Assembly: GCA_963710275.1 (NCBI GenBank)
Contig: CAVPZS010000011.1
Span: 1 to 64,000 of the forward strand
Length of the DNA: 64,000 nt
Direction: 5' to 3'
Source of the DNA: Rhodoblastus sp963710275
Lineage (GTDB): Bacteria; Pseudomonadota; Alphaproteobacteria; Rhizobiales; Beijerinckiaceae
Position numbers and translations under genes: made by a program
In this document: positions 1 to 9,235 of the stretch, piece by piece
How positions within the stretch are numbered: position 1 is the stretch's first letter
Layout: each line of letters opens with the position of its first letter
The notes under the pieces: generated by a model
Database searches by the model: none
Told to the model about the DNA's origin: nothing
What the model saw: the letters and a program-made list of their open reading frames with translations, nothing else

Positions 1-112
1 CATAACCGGTAATTGTCGTGCGGCGAAAGCGTTCGCGTCTTTTGCCATGAAGCGGTCATCGGTATTTTGGCGCAGCGCGCCATCGCTTACGAACCATTCC
101 GTCTTCATTGGC

Positions 113-138
113 ACAAGAAAGGCCGCCAAATGGCGGCC
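113..138 (-). terminator. Rho-independent terminator of the first small gene
   Basis: On the minus strand a perfect 7-bp GGCCGCC/GGCGGCC stem with a 4-nt loop is followed by TTTCTT. It lies about 40 bp after the stop of the glycine-zipper gene at 179-406. Nothing else is recognised in bases 1-178. Confidence 0.6.
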
Positions 139-178
139 CTGCTTGGCGAACATGGAGGTCCCACGGCCGTCGGTGGGA

Positions 179-406
179 TCAGTGGTGGATATGGTGGCGA
201 TGGCGACGATGATGGAATCCATGCGATATATTGGGCCCCTCCACATAGCCAATGGCGCCTCCCGCGACCGCCCCGACGGGTCCGCCGACAAGGGCGCCAG
301 CCCCTGCGCCCATAAGCCCATCATTGAGCCGCTCCCCAGCTGACGCGGGGGCTCCTGCCAGGGCAACGCCTGCAAGAAGTACGGCGATAAATAGAGAATT
401 GGTCAT
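179..406 (-). CDS. Small exported glycine-zipper protein
   Basis: A 75-residue protein with an N-terminal signal peptide (hydrophobic stretch, then ASAGE) and a central Gly/Ala zipper (GAGAGALVGG, GAVAGGAIGY) that should insert in or lie on the outer membrane. The tail is His/Arg-rich. The layout closely matches the lipoprotein at 26662-26913, which shares the zipper, the EGP motif and the basic His-rich tail. The start is the ATG preceded by GGGGATGTGACA; longer in-frame readings lack a signal peptide at their start. Function unknown; envelope stress proteins often have this architecture. Confidence 0.7.
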   Translation of the reverse strand: MTNSLFIAVLLAGVALAGAPASAGERLNDGLMGAGAGALVGGPVGAVAGGAIGYVEGPNISHGFHHRRHRHHIHH

Positions 407-479
407 TGTCACATCCCCAGTGTGGCGCACGATGAAGTCGTCGCCGTTGCTACTTTGAATAGGTTCGCGCTTGGGCGCA

Positions 480-569
480 TTACCCGTGCGTTCGAACCAG
501 CCAACCTGCCACAGCCAGCAGCACCAGCGCAGCGGGGATGACATAAGGAGGGGTAAGCCATGCAGACAT
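480..569 (-). CDS. Putative 29-residue single-TM peptide
   Basis: ATG to TAA reads MSAWLTPPYV followed by a strongly hydrophobic helix (IPAALVLLAVAGW) and a short basic tail. It is preceded by a good ribosome-binding site, AAGGAG, nine bases before the ATG. It resembles in size and layout the small membrane peptide at 38983-39075. Function unknown; the call rests on the ribosome-binding site and the TM helix only. Confidence 0.45.
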   Translation of the reverse strand: MSAWLTPPYVIPAALVLLAVAGWLVRTHG

Positions 570-645
570 TTCATTCACTCCTTGATTTCGGAGTCCGCGA
601 TTGCGGACTTGTATTTCGAATTCAGACAGCCGACGGACGGGGCTC

Positions 646-834
646 TCAGCCCTGAGTCGGAACGCGGATTTCTGGGGCGGGAGGCGCTATTTCAGGATCA
701 ATGTTCGATCGCCCGTCCTTTGCTGTATTTGCTCGCGCCGCATTGTCGTTTTGCTGCATAACGAGAAGGTCGTGGACGATCTGAACGGTTGACGGAAGCG
801 GAACGCGGCGTCCGAAACGCGTGAGTTGAGCCAT
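646..834 (-). CDS. Hypothetical protein, 62 aa
   Basis: A short hydrophilic protein with no recognised domain. The start chosen (MAQLTRFGRR) has GGAG eight bases upstream. Codon use looks coding, with GC-rich third positions, but there is no family evidence. It lies in the same direction as its small neighbours on both sides. Confidence 0.4.
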   Translation of the reverse strand: MAQLTRFGRRVPLPSTVQIVHDLLVMQQNDNAARANTAKDGRSNIDPEIAPPAPEIRVPTQG

Positions 835-912
835 GGTTGATACTCCGCTTGAAACCAAATTCATTGCATCGCGACAGCGTCGAGCATGCGGCGAGACACC
901 GTGCCAACGCCC

Positions 913-1212
913 TTACCAGCGCCTGCCGAAATAGCCGCCGAACCGGCTGCGCAATCCGCCGCCGCCTCGAACCATTCGAATGACGATGAGGAGCAGAACC
1001 GCGCCAATCGTGGCGTTGAAAATCGCGGCGACCATGCCGAAACCCAGATGCACGCCAAGCTGAGGCAGCAGCAATCCTCCGATGAAGGCTCCTGCGACGC
1101 CGATGACCATATCGCCGATCAGGCCCAATCCAGTGCCTTGCACAAGATGGCCCGCCAGCCATCCGGCGATCACCCCGACCAACACCAAGATGAGCAGTCC
1201 ATCGCCTGACAT
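913..1212 (-). CDS. GlsB/YeaQ/YmgE family stress-response membrane protein
   Basis: This 99-residue protein has three hydrophobic helices rich in Gly, with the family pattern LVGVIAGWLAGHLVQG near the start, GDMVIGVAGAFIGG in the middle and a last helix ending in IVIRMVRGGG. The family (transglycosylase-associated Pfam domain) comprises small inner-membrane proteins induced by general or acid stress; the molecular role is unknown. The start has GAGGAC just upstream. A copy of the 22-bp island motif sits 77 bp before the start, pointing at this gene. Confidence 0.85.
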   Translation of the reverse strand: MSGDGLLILVLVGVIAGWLAGHLVQGTGLGLIGDMVIGVAGAFIGGLLLPQLGVHLGFGMVAAIFNATIGAVLLLIVIRMVRGGGGLRSRFGGYFGRRW

Positions 1213-1289
1213 GATGTCCTCGCTATGCTGAAAAAGCTGTCGACCATTCCGTCGATATTGTCGTCACGATGACAGTTCTTTTTGGCGAG

Positions 1290-1311
1290 CGGCAGGCTCG
1301 GAATCTACTCA
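1290..1311 (-). promoter_or_regulatory. Island motif copy 1 (upstream of glsB-like gene)
   Basis: Minus strand reads TGAGTA-GA-TTCCGA-GC-CTGCCG, 77 bp before the start at 1212. Confidence 0.7.
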
Positions 1312-1405
1312 AGGCGCTTGGGCATGCCCGCCGGCGCATTCGAATACTTGACCACCGGCGGGCGTCGATCCGGATTTTCGCTGCCATCAGGTCTGACGCG
1401 TCGGC

Positions 1406-1771
1406 TCAGCGATGGCCGCCATGACCGCCGCCGGCGTGGCCGCCTGCATGGCCTCCGCCATGACCGCCGCCGCCGCGTCCACCATGACCACCGCGCCCGC
1501 CGCCGCCGCCGTAGCCGCCGCCGTAGCCGTAGCCGCCGTCGTAGCCGTAGCCGCAATCATTGAAGTAGCAGCCGCCGCTCAGCGCGCCTCCGAGAATTCC
1601 GCCGATGATCGCAGCGGGAAAGGCTCCGCCGTGGCGATAGCGAACTTGCTCGATCTGCCGATCCGGGCTCGCCCCTTGCGGCCTGGACAGGCTTATGGGA
1701 CCTGCCGTCGCCGCCACGGTCGCGAGAATTGTTGCGGCTGCTGCGATCGCAGTCATTCGAATGAAACTCAT
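1406..1771 (-). CDS. Exported glycine-rich protein
   Basis: A 121-residue protein with a clear Sec signal peptide (basic start, AAAATILATVAATAG), a short glycine-zipper-like segment (IIGGILGGALSGG), then a low-complexity Gly/Tyr/His tail with GGYGYGGG and GGHGGRGGGG repeats. AAGGAG precedes the ATG. Such tails bind metals or act as structural cell-surface material; function here is unknown. Confidence 0.7.
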   Translation of the reverse strand: MSFIRMTAIAAAATILATVAATAGPISLSRPQGASPDRQIEQVRYRHGGAFPAAIIGGILGGALSGGCYFNDCGYGYDGGYGYGGGYGGGGGRGGHGGRGGGGHGGGHAGGHAGGGHGGHR

Positions 1772-1826
1772 ATGATCTCCTTGCGTCCGATGAACGCGCT
1801 GTGTGCGTAAACGGTAGACGGAGGCC

Positions 1827-2285
1827 TCAGCGGCCTTCTTTTCGCGTCATATGTTCGCGTAATTTGTCGAATTTCATTTTTTGTTCGGCGTCGAGGCTAT
1901 TGTAGAAGGCGATCAGCTTTGGATTTTCCGCCTTCACAGAGTCCAGCCGATCCTCAAGGAACGCCTGGTGGAAAGCGAGACGCCCCTCGAAGGTCGAGAG
2001 ATCCGGCTTATTCGCGCAGAGCTTCGTTGAAGCGGCCTCGACGGCTTTGGCGCGCGCCTCCTGAAACGCCTTGAAAGACGCTTTCTGCGCGTCGCTCAGA
2101 TGCAGGTGTTCGGCCAACCTGTCCGCGAATTTGGCTTCGTGCTCGGCCTGATCCGGATGCGCCGCGCAAACGCGCTCGACCTCGCTCCCGGGCCTGCCGC
2201 CATGTTCCGACGCTTGCGCCGGCCCAAGGGCCAGGGTGAATGCCGCCATGGCGACAACCAGAGCCGAGTTGCTCACCTTTTTCAT
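1827..2285 (-). CDS. Spy/CpxP-like periplasmic protein (LTXXQ family)
   Basis: A 152-residue protein with a signal peptide ending at AQA-SE and two degenerate LTxxQ elements, HLSDAQKASF around residue 62 and SLDAEQKMKF near residue 135, on predicted long helices. Spy/CpxP proteins are periplasmic chaperones or envelope-stress sensors. AAGGAG directly before MKKVSNSALV fixes the start; an upstream in-frame codon would bury this site. Island motif copy 2 lies 63 bp upstream. It is divergent from the gene at 2571. Confidence 0.7.
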   Translation of the reverse strand: MKKVSNSALVVAMAAFTLALGPAQASEHGGRPGSEVERVCAAHPDQAEHEAKFADRLAEHLHLSDAQKASFKAFQEARAKAVEAASTKLCANKPDLSTFEGRLAFHQAFLEDRLDSVKAENPKLIAFYNSLDAEQKMKFDKLREHMTRKEGR

Positions 2286-2348
2286 TTCATTCTCCTTGGA
2301 CAAATTCTTGTTTTGACCAGTCGAGCTTAGCCATCGAGCCGTGCGGCG

Positions 2349-2370
2349 AGGCAGCCTCGGAAACTACTCA
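2349..2370 (-). promoter_or_regulatory. Island motif copy 2 (upstream of Spy-like gene)
   Basis: Minus strand reads TGAGTA-GT-TTCCGA-GG-CTGCCT, 63 bp before the start at 2285. It is back-to-back with copy 3, 93 bp away. Confidence 0.75.
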
Positions 2371-2463
2371 TCTTGATGAAAAGAGCCTTTTTCCGAGCGT
2401 TCGATCAATCGCCGGCCGCGCGAGACGCGGCGCCGATCAAGCTTTCCGTGCAAGTCGAAGCTG

Positions 2464-2485
2464 TGAGTAGTTTCCGATCCTGTCG
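2464..2485 (+). promoter_or_regulatory. Island motif copy 3 (upstream of YflT-like gene)
   Basis: TGAGTA-GT-TTCCGA-TC-CTGTCG, 85 bp before the ATG at 2571. The DNA after it (TCGCAGCG, GGTTACCGTT, CATTGGCGA) resembles that after copy 8. Confidence 0.8.
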
Positions 2486-2570
2486 GCGTCAGATCGCAGC
2501 GGTTACCGTTTGCTCATTGGCGACGCTCGACGTGAGGATCCCCTCCGCTCGCGTCCCGAAAGGTCCTCAA

Positions 2571-3131
2571 ATGCAGAAAACCGAAACAATCGTCGCCGTC
2601 TTCGCCGAGCATCAGGCAGCGGAATCCGCCGTGAAACAGCTGGCGGCCAGCGGCTTCGACATCAAGGATCTCAGCCTGGTCGGCAAGGGATATCATACCG
2701 ACGAGAAAGTCACCGGCTTCTACAACATCGGCGATCGCGTCAAATTCTGGGGCTCGCGCGGCGCCTTCTGGGGCGGCTTCTGGGGCCTGTTCTTCGGCGG
2801 CCTGTTCCTGACCATTCCCCTTGTCGGTCATGTCGTCGTGCTCGGCTATCTCGCCGCCGTCCTGATTTCCGGCGTCGAGAACGCCGCGCTGGTCGGCGGA
2901 CTCAGCGCGATCGGAGCGGCGCTCTACAGTATCGGCATCCCCAAGGACAGCATCCTGAAATACGAAACCGACGTGAAGGCTGACGGCTTCCTGGTGATGG
3001 CGCGTGGAACGCCGGAAGAGATCGCGCGCGCGAAAGACATGCTGACTGCGATCAATCCCTTGCGCCTCGACACGCATCCAGTCGTCGAAACGACGGCGCC
3101 AGCGGAACAACGCGTCGCCGCCAACGGCTGA
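2571..3131 (+). CDS. General-stress YflT/DUF1269-like membrane protein
   Basis: A 186-residue protein. Residues 1-45 match the start of the heat-induced stress protein YflT family (VAVFAEHQAAESAVKQL, then FDIKDLSLVGK). The middle has two hydrophobic segments rich in Gly/Phe/Trp (AFWGGFWGLFFGGLF and VVVLGYLAAVLISG), and the C-terminus returns to a soluble fold with GFLVMARGTPEEIARAKDML. Probably membrane-inserted; role unknown. It leads a co-directional run with the next genes and is preceded by island motif copy 3. Confidence 0.75.
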   Translation: MQKTETIVAVFAEHQAAESAVKQLAASGFDIKDLSLVGKGYHTDEKVTGFYNIGDRVKFWGSRGAFWGGFWGLFFGGLFLTIPLVGHVVVLGYLAAVLISGVENAALVGGLSAIGAALYSIGIPKDSILKYETDVKADGFLVMARGTPEEIARAKDMLTAINPLRLDTHPVVETTAPAEQRVAANG

Positions 3132-3189
3132 ACGCCGACAAGTTGAAACAAACGACGCGCAACCGGCGCGCAACTCAAGGACATTCGCC

Positions 3190-3600
3190 ATGAATATGCT
3201 CGTTCGCTCCATCCTTATCGCGCCGTTCGCTTTATTGGTCGTTTTGCCCGCCAACGCCGGCCTGACGCCGTCCGCGCCTCGTCCCGTCACTCGGGTCAAA
3301 ATGGCCGAAGCCAACACTTCGTCTGCCGACCGCAACGATTACACGAAAAAGGCCCGCGCCGATTTGCAGGCTTGGCGGGTCAAGCTGGATGATTTTGGCG
3401 CGAGCGCCAAAGTCGATACCAAAGAAGCGCGGAAGGTGGCTGTGGATGATTTGAACAAAGCCTGGACCAAGGCCAAGGAGGCCTCAGCCAAGCTGGAAAC
3501 CGTCGGCGCGACGGATTGGGAGAGCGCGAAAGCTTCTTTCAGGAAGGCGTCAGACGAACTCGCGGCGACCTGGACCAAGGTTGAAGCGGAGGTGAAATGA
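3190..3600 (+). CDS. Exported helical protein, function unknown
   Basis: A 136-residue protein with a signal peptide (IAPFALLVVLPANAG) and a charged, Ala/Lys-rich body predicted to be long helices (residues 45-136), with spaced Trp residues (LQAWRVKL, NKAWTKAKE, ATWTKVEAE). AAGGA precedes the ATG. It lies 58 bp after the YflT-like gene and 50 bp before the hydrolase. No named family recognised. Confidence 0.6.
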   Translation: MNMLVRSILIAPFALLVVLPANAGLTPSAPRPVTRVKMAEANTSSADRNDYTKKARADLQAWRVKLDDFGASAKVDTKEARKVAVDDLNKAWTKAKEASAKLETVGATDWESAKASFRKASDELAATWTKVEAEVK

Positions 3601-3650
3601 GAGGCAAGAGCGGCGCTATGCGTTCATCGTCGCACGAAAAGAATTTTCAC

Positions 3651-4766
3651 ATGCCCAAGCAGACACCGAAAAAATCCGCTTCCCCCGCCTGGATGAGCGT
3701 TCCCGCATTCTGGCCCCCGGCCCGAACGGAAACGCTGTTCAAGGAGGGCAATGCGCTCTACGCCAAGAACCTCGAATTCGTCGACGAAGATATCAGGATT
3801 CACGGCGAGTTGCGACCAAAGCTGGCGACGCCAAATCGGTTGCGCCTTCATCTGCGGACCATGGCGCTGCGCGACTACGGCAAGACGGGCGGTCTCCCGA
3901 CGCTGATCGATGCGCCCCACGCCGGACATACCGCTGTTATCGCCGACTATCATAAAGGTCAGAGTCTGGTGCAGACGCTTCTGGACAATGGCGTCGGCCA
4001 TGTCGCCTTGACCGACTGGAAATCGGCGACCGAGGACATGAAAGATCTCGAAATCGACAATTACCTTGCCGATATGGTCGTGGCGATCGATGATCTCGGC
4101 GGGCGGGTGAACCTGGTCGGCCTCTGCCAGGGCGGCTGGCTGGCGACGATGATCGCCGCGCGTTTCCCCGACAAGGTCAACGCGCTCGTGCTCGCGGGCG
4201 CGCCCATCGACACGGACGCCGGCGACGGGCCGATCAAGCGCATGGCGCACAAGACCCCGCTCTCGTTTTACCAGGAGCTTGTCGCGCTCGGCGGCGGGTT
4301 GATGCAGGGTAAACTGATGTTGCAGGGCTGGAAAAACATGCATCCGGAGCAGCATTACATCCAGGATCAAATCGATCTCTACGAGCACATCGACGACCCC
4401 GCCTGGCTGGCCAAAGAGGAAACCTTCGAAAGCTGGTACGAAAATCCGATCGACCTTCCCGGCCGCTGGTATCTCCAGGCGATCGAACAGATCTTCAAGG
4501 AAAACCACCTCGCCAAGGGCGAATTCGTCGGCCTTGGCAGAAAGCTCGACCTGCGCAAGATCACCTGCCCGACCTATCTGCTCGCCGGCGCTGACGACGA
4601 CATCACCACGCCGGAGCAAGTGCTCGACGCCGCGAAATATATCGGGACGCCAAAGGACCGCATCGCGCAGGAAACTGTGCCCGGCGGACATATCGGACTG
4701 TTCATGGGCGCCCGTACGCTCAAGGAGCATTGGCCGGCCATCGCCCGGTGGATCGCCGCGCAATAG
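3651..4766 (+). CDS. PHA-synthase-like alpha/beta hydrolase, copy A
   Basis: A 371-residue alpha/beta hydrolase with the PHA-synthase lipase box VGLCQGGW (nucleophile Cys about residue 162), a C-terminal Asp in GADDDITTPEQ and His in PGGHIGLFMG, forming the Cys-Asp-His triad of PhaC-type enzymes. It is short for class I PhaC (near 590 aa) and closer to class III PhaC. It could polymerise or turn over hydroxyacyl-CoA, or be a related acyltransferase. A close paralogue lies at 59203-60345 behind acyl-CoA genes, supporting a hydroxyacyl-CoA link. The start is the ATG aligning with the paralogue; upstream in-frame ATGs exist. Confidence 0.75.
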   Translation: MPKQTPKKSASPAWMSVPAFWPPARTETLFKEGNALYAKNLEFVDEDIRIHGELRPKLATPNRLRLHLRTMALRDYGKTGGLPTLIDAPHAGHTAVIADYHKGQSLVQTLLDNGVGHVALTDWKSATEDMKDLEIDNYLADMVVAIDDLGGRVNLVGLCQGGWLATMIAARFPDKVNALVLAGAPIDTDAGDGPIKRMAHKTPLSFYQELVALGGGLMQGKLMLQGWKNMHPEQHYIQDQIDLYEHIDDPAWLAKEETFESWYENPIDLPGRWYLQAIEQIFKENHLAKGEFVGLGRKLDLRKITCPTYLLAGADDDITTPEQVLDAAKYIGTPKDRIAQETVPGGHIGLFMGARTLKEHWPAIARWIAAQ

Positions 4767-4971
4767 ACATTCATCGCAGCCGACCCTGCAACGGGTCAAA
4801 CGCTGAGAGGTTCAGGATGCGCCCGTCGTGCCGGCGGCGGGCGAAGCCGCTCCCGAAGCGCGCTCGACGACGCCATTTCATCCCCGCATTTCTCGGCTCC
4901 AGCGCAACGGGATCCCCGGCGTCCTTGCACCGAGAAAAGCGGAAATGGACGACAAAAAAGGAAGCTCCCAG

Positions 4972-7529
4972 ATGTCGACCCACACCAATCCCGCCACAGC
5001 GCCCGACGCGACTCCTGCGGCGAAACCTGCCGCCAGCGACGACCTGCAGAAACTGTCGCTTCCAGAGGCCGAGAAACGCCTCGGCTCGTCACCAGAAGGG
5101 CTCAGTGCTTCCGAGGCGGAGAAACGCCTTGCGCACTATGGTCACAACGAGATCCCCGAGAAGAACACCAATGCGCTGCTCAAGTTTCTCGGCTATTTCT
5201 GGGGTCCTATTCCCTGGATGATCGAAGTGGCGGTGGTTCTTTCCGCCGTCGTTCGCCACTGGCCCGACTTTTCCATCATTCTCGTTCTGCTCGTCGCCAA
5301 CGCCGCCGTCGGCTTTCTTGAAGAGCGCCAAGCCGGAAATGCGATCGAGGCGCTGAAGGCCCGGCTCGCGATCGAGGCGCGCGTCAGGCGCGGCGGCAAA
5401 TGGATCACGGCGCCCGCGAAGGATCTGGTCCCCGGCGACGCGATACGCCTGCGCCTGGGCGACATCGTCCCCGCCGATGCGCGTCTGCTGGACGGCGACG
5501 AAGTCTCGGTCGATCAGTCGGCGCTGACAGGAGAATCCCTGCCGGCTGCGCGCAACACCGGCGACGCGATTTTTTCGGGGTCGATCATCCGGCGCGGCGA
5601 GATCGACGCGCTGGTCTACGCGACCGGAGCCAAGACCTATTTCGGCAAGACGGCGGAGCTGGTCGAGACGGCGGTCACCGTCAGCCATTTTCAGCAGGCC
5701 GTGCTGAAGATTGGCAACTATCTCATCATTCTTGCGCTGATCATGGTGGCCGTGATCATCGGTCTTTCGATCTATCGCGGCGAAGCCATTCTCACGACGC
5801 TGCAATTCGCGCTGGTGCTGACGGTGGCCGCCATTCCCGTGGCGATGCCTACGGTGTTGTCGGTGACGATGGCGGTGGGCGCGCGCAAGCTTGCGAAGAA
5901 ACAGGCGATCGTGAGCAAACTCGTCGCCATCGAGGAACTGGCCGGCGTGGACGTGCTCTGCGCCGACAAGACGGGCACGCTGACGCAGAACAAGCTGACT
6001 TTGGGGGAGCCGTTCTGCCTGGACGGGATTACCCCCGACGACCTCATCCTCGCAGGAGCGCTCGCCTCAAAGCAGGAGAACGACGACACGATCGATCAGG
6101 CGGTGCTGGGCGGCCTGAAAGACAAAGGCGCGTTGAAGTCCTATCAGGTCACGCATTTCATTCCGTTCGATCCCGTCCACAAGCGCACCGAGGCGACGGT
6201 GAAAACGGCGGACGGCAAGTCGTTCAAGGTGACCAAGGGCGCGCCGCAGGTGATCGTGGGGCTGGCGGCCAATGCGGCTGAAGTCAAGGCCGCCGTCGAC
6301 AAGGCGGTCGACGATTTCGCGGCCCGCGGTTTTCGCGCGCTCGGCGTCGCACGGGCGGACGACGATGGCGAATGGCGGATGCTGGGCGTGTTGCCATTGT
6401 TCGATCCGCCGCGTGTCGACGCCAAGGCGACCGTCCGGCCGCCGCCAAAATGGGCGTGACCATCAAGATGGTCACCGGCGACGCCCTCGCGATCGCGCGC
6501 GAGATGGCCAAGACACTGGGCATGGGCGCAAACATCCTAGACGGCGGGACGCTTGGCGATTCCACGACCAGCGAACCGCCGGCAGCAGCCAGGGCCATAG
6601 AGAACGCCGATGGCTTCGCCCAGGTGTTTCCCGAGCACAAGTTCCATATCGTCGATGTGCTGCAGAAGCGCGGCCACATCGTCGGCATGACCGGCGATGG
6701 CGTCAATGATGCGCCGGCGCTGAAAAAAGCCGACTGCGGCTTCGCGGTTTCGGGCGCCACCGACGCGGCGCGCGCCGCCGCTTCCATCGTGCTGGTGACG
6801 CCTGGACTGGGCGTGATCCTCGACGCGATCAAGGAGAGCCGCGAGATTTTCCAGCGCATGAACAGCTACGCGATCTACCGGATCGCGGAGACGCTGCGCG
6901 TGCTCCTGTTCATGACCCTGGCGATCGTCGTCTTCAACTTCTTTCCTTTGACCGCGATCATGATCGTGATGCTCGCCCTGCTCAACGACGGCGCGATCCT
7001 GTCGATCGCCTATGACAATGTCGTCTACCGCAACCAGCCAGAAATATGGGACATGCGGACGGTTCTGACGATCGCCACCGTGCTTGGGCTGGTCGGCCCG
7101 ATCGCCGCCTTCGGTCTCTTCACTCTCGGCGGTCATGTCCTTCACATCGACCGGCCGCAGCTCCAGACCATGATGTATTTGCTGCTGTCGGTGGCGGGCC
7201 ATCTGACGATCTTTCAGACCCGGACGCGCGGACCCTGGTGGTCGATTCGCCCGGCGCGCATCCTCGTGATCGCGGTCGTCGGCACGCAGGCGCTGGCGAC
7301 GGCGATTTGCGTCTCCGGGTTCCTCGTGACCCCGCTGTGGTGGGGCTGGGTCGCGCTGGTCTGGGGCTACGCCCTGATCTGTTTCCTCGTCACTGATCCG
7401 CTGAAGCTGCTCGCCTATCGCTGGCTCGGCGCCACGAAGAAGAGCGCGCCCGAGCGGCAGGACGAACTCACGGCAGTCGACGCCGCCAAAAGCAGCGAGG
7501 CCGAGTCTGAAGCCAAACCCGCCGGGTGA
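4972..7529 (+). CDS. P-type (IIIA-like) proton-translocating ATPase, frameshifted
   Basis: The two reading frames together give a complete plasma-membrane H+-ATPase. The first has the N-terminal cation-ATPase domain, TGES actuator motif, PVAMP in TM4 and the phosphorylation motif DKTGTLTQ; the second has MVTGDALAIARE, the hinge TGDGVNDAP and the C-terminal TM helices. The frame breaks in a GC-rich run at about 6433-6446. Inserting one base restores the family spacing between DPPRVDAKATV and KMGV. It would extrude H+ using ATP. AAGGAAG supports the ATG at 4972; an in-frame ATG at 4945 is possible. If the indel is real, the catalytic halves are separated and the pump is dead. Confidence 0.85.
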
Positions 7530-7568
7530 CGGCTGGGTCACGATGAGACCCTCGCCACCGGCAGCCTC

Positions 7569-8438
7569 CTACGCCAGAGCGTTCACCTGAACCTCCACCG
7601 ACATGCCGAGAAAATCGTCGGGCGCGCCATTAAAACTTCCGGTCACCGGCATCGCCTGCCTGATGTCTCGCGCGACCGCGACCGGAATCAGATTGAAGCC
7701 GCCAACGCTGCGATTGGTGGGATCGAAGGTGACCCATCCCGCGCCCGGCACATAGACTTCCGCCCAGGCATGGGTGGAACCGGCGTCGCCAGACCCGATA
7801 GTGGCCGCGTCGGCAACGAAAAGATAACCCGACACTATCCTCGCGCCGAAGCCAAGGCAGCGCGCGGCCTCGACGAACAGCACCGCGAAATCCCGGCATG
7901 AGCCCCAGCCGCGATCGAGCGTTTCGATCGGCGACTGGACTCCCTCGTCGTCGCGGCTTTGATAGTTGATCCATCGCGAAACGCCTGCGCAAAGATCCTT
8001 GAGCAGCGCCAACGTGTCCGTCCGGACGCCGCTCACAAACGCCCAGGCCCAGCTTTGCAAGCGCCTCGCAGGATCGGGATATTGCTGGAACATCAGGGCG
8101 CCGAGATCAGCGCCCTCGTCGTCCGCGTATTGAAACGGATAGACCATGGCCGAAGCAGCCACATCGAAGACCGGCCATGGCTCCGCGTCGAGATGAAGGA
8201 GAGCGACGCTGTCGATCACCAGCGTCTCGGCCGGAGCGCCAAAAACCGCGGCGGCGACTGAATTTCCCATCACGTCCTGGGAATATGTTAGCGACGCCGC
8301 GGGAGAGATTTTGACTTCGCTCGAAACCAGACGCAAATCCCGACTTTCGCGCGGGCGCAGCATGAGGCGATGCGGTCCGAGACTGACGGGCCTGCGAAAT
8401 CGATAAGTCGTCTTGTGCTGGATTCGAAACGTGATCAC
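7569..8438 (-). CDS. Transglutaminase-like cysteine peptidase/transferase family protein
   Basis: A 289-residue protein with the N-terminal bacterial transglutaminase-like beta domain (ITFRIQHKTTYRF, GPHRLMLRPRESRD) and a catalytic core with Cys in GWGSCRDFAVLF, His in STHAWAEVYV and Asp in WVTFDPTN. These proteins, often beside alpha-E or circularly permuted ATP-grasp genes, are cytoplasmic and of uncertain substrate. The GTG start is chosen because GGAGG sits six bases upstream and the family begins at ITFRI; an ATG at 8465 is the alternative. It is divergent from the cold-shock gene. Confidence 0.85.
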   Translation of the reverse strand: MITFRIQHKTTYRFRRPVSLGPHRLMLRPRESRDLRLVSSEVKISPAASLTYSQDVMGNSVAAAVFGAPAETLVIDSVALLHLDAEPWPVFDVAASAMVYPFQYADDEGADLGALMFQQYPDPARRLQSWAWAFVSGVRTDTLALLKDLCAGVSRWINYQSRDDEGVQSPIETLDRGWGSCRDFAVLFVEAARCLGFGARIVSGYLFVADAATIGSGDAGSTHAWAEVYVPGAGWVTFDPTNRSVGGFNLIPVAVARDIRQAMPVTGSFNGAPDDFLGMSVEVQVNALA

Positions 8439-8521
8439 ACAATGCCTCCAACGAGGGGCGAGCATAGTAGCGGTTCGCAGATCTCGACGCGACATCCTAA
8501 GGCAGTTTGTCGAATTTGAAT

Positions 8522-8549
8522 ATAATATCGCGTATCCATTGTATTCCAA
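8522..8549 (-). promoter_or_regulatory. Possible sigma-70-type promoter for the transglutaminase-like gene
   Basis: Minus strand has TTGGAA, 16 bases, then TATTAT, in the one notably AT-rich stretch of this region (8500-8620), 84 bp before the GTG start. No island motif is convincing here. The rest of 8439-8707 holds nothing else recognised. Confidence 0.3.
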
Positions 8550-8707
8550 TGAAATCACCCCATATCTAGAAAGCCGATCGGCGACTTGAAGAAATAATTT
8601 CAATCAGAAATTACTCGATGTCGTTAAATCTAAGTCTGCTCGAAAATGCGATTTCGACCGGCAGCGTCTACGCTGCGCATTTCCAGCGTATCCAGAAAGG
8701 GGTTTCC

Positions 8708-8920
8708 ATGTCTCAGGGAACCGTAAAGTGGTTTAATTCCGAAAAAGGCTTTGGCTTCATCGCGCCCGATGGCGGCGGTCAGGACGCCTTTGTCCATATC
8801 AGCGCCGTCGAACGGGCTGGCCTCAGCCAGTTGCGCGAGGGCGACAAGGTTTCATTCGAACTCGTCGCCGACCGCAAGAGCGGCAAGATGTCTGCCGACA
8901 AGCTCGAAATCGTCACCTGA
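8708..8920 (+). CDS. cspA: Cold-shock protein (CspA family)
   Basis: A 70-residue OB-fold protein with both RNA-binding motifs, KGFGFI (RNP1) and AFVHI (RNP2), and the family start GTVKWFNSEKG. It binds single-stranded RNA/DNA and melts mRNA secondary structure. AAAGGGG lies seven bases before this ATG; the longer in-frame reading from 8618 lacks family similarity. Confidence 0.93.
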   Translation: MSQGTVKWFNSEKGFGFIAPDGGGQDAFVHISAVERAGLSQLREGDKVSFELVADRKSGKMSADKLEIVT

Positions 8921-9090
8921 CTCTTCCGCCCTCGGGAATGCAGGCCGACCACGGATGTAATGGTGGCTTGCGTCAAGGGCATTCGACGCAGAGATGGCGG
9001 AGCGCCGCCCGGAGCTAGCGAAGCCCTGCGCCGAAAAAAGGCGCCGGGCTTTTTTCATGACCGTTCGATAACGGGCGGAAGGAGCATGTC

Positions 9091-9225
9091 ATGTCAAAGG
9101 AACGCAAACACGGCAATCGTGAAGCGAAAAAGCCCAAGGCGGTAAAGGCGGCGGTTGCTGCAAGCCCGCCCAAAATGGCTCTGGGCAGCCTCAGCCCGAT
9201 CAAGCCGCCAAAAGGCGCCCGTTGA
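9091..9225 (+). CDS. Small basic protein, 44 aa
   Basis: ATG to TGA begins MSKERKHGNREAKKPKA and continues as a Lys/Ala/Pro-rich peptide ending PPKGAR. Similar short basic RKHGNREAKKPK proteins are common unnamed genes in Alphaproteobacteria (from memory). AAGGAG is six to ten bases upstream. The next gene begins ten bases after the stop, so these look cotranscribed. Confidence 0.6.
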   Translation: MSKERKHGNREAKKPKAVKAAVAASPPKMALGSLSPIKPPKGAR

Positions 9226-9235
9226 AGGAAAGCCG

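Noticed and set aside
8600..8621. CGAGTA-AT-TTCTGA on the minus strand between the transglutaminase-like gene and cspA, similar to the island motif
   Set aside because: Only the first two blocks are partly conserved and the CTG-N-CG end is absent; probably chance in an AT-rich stretch.
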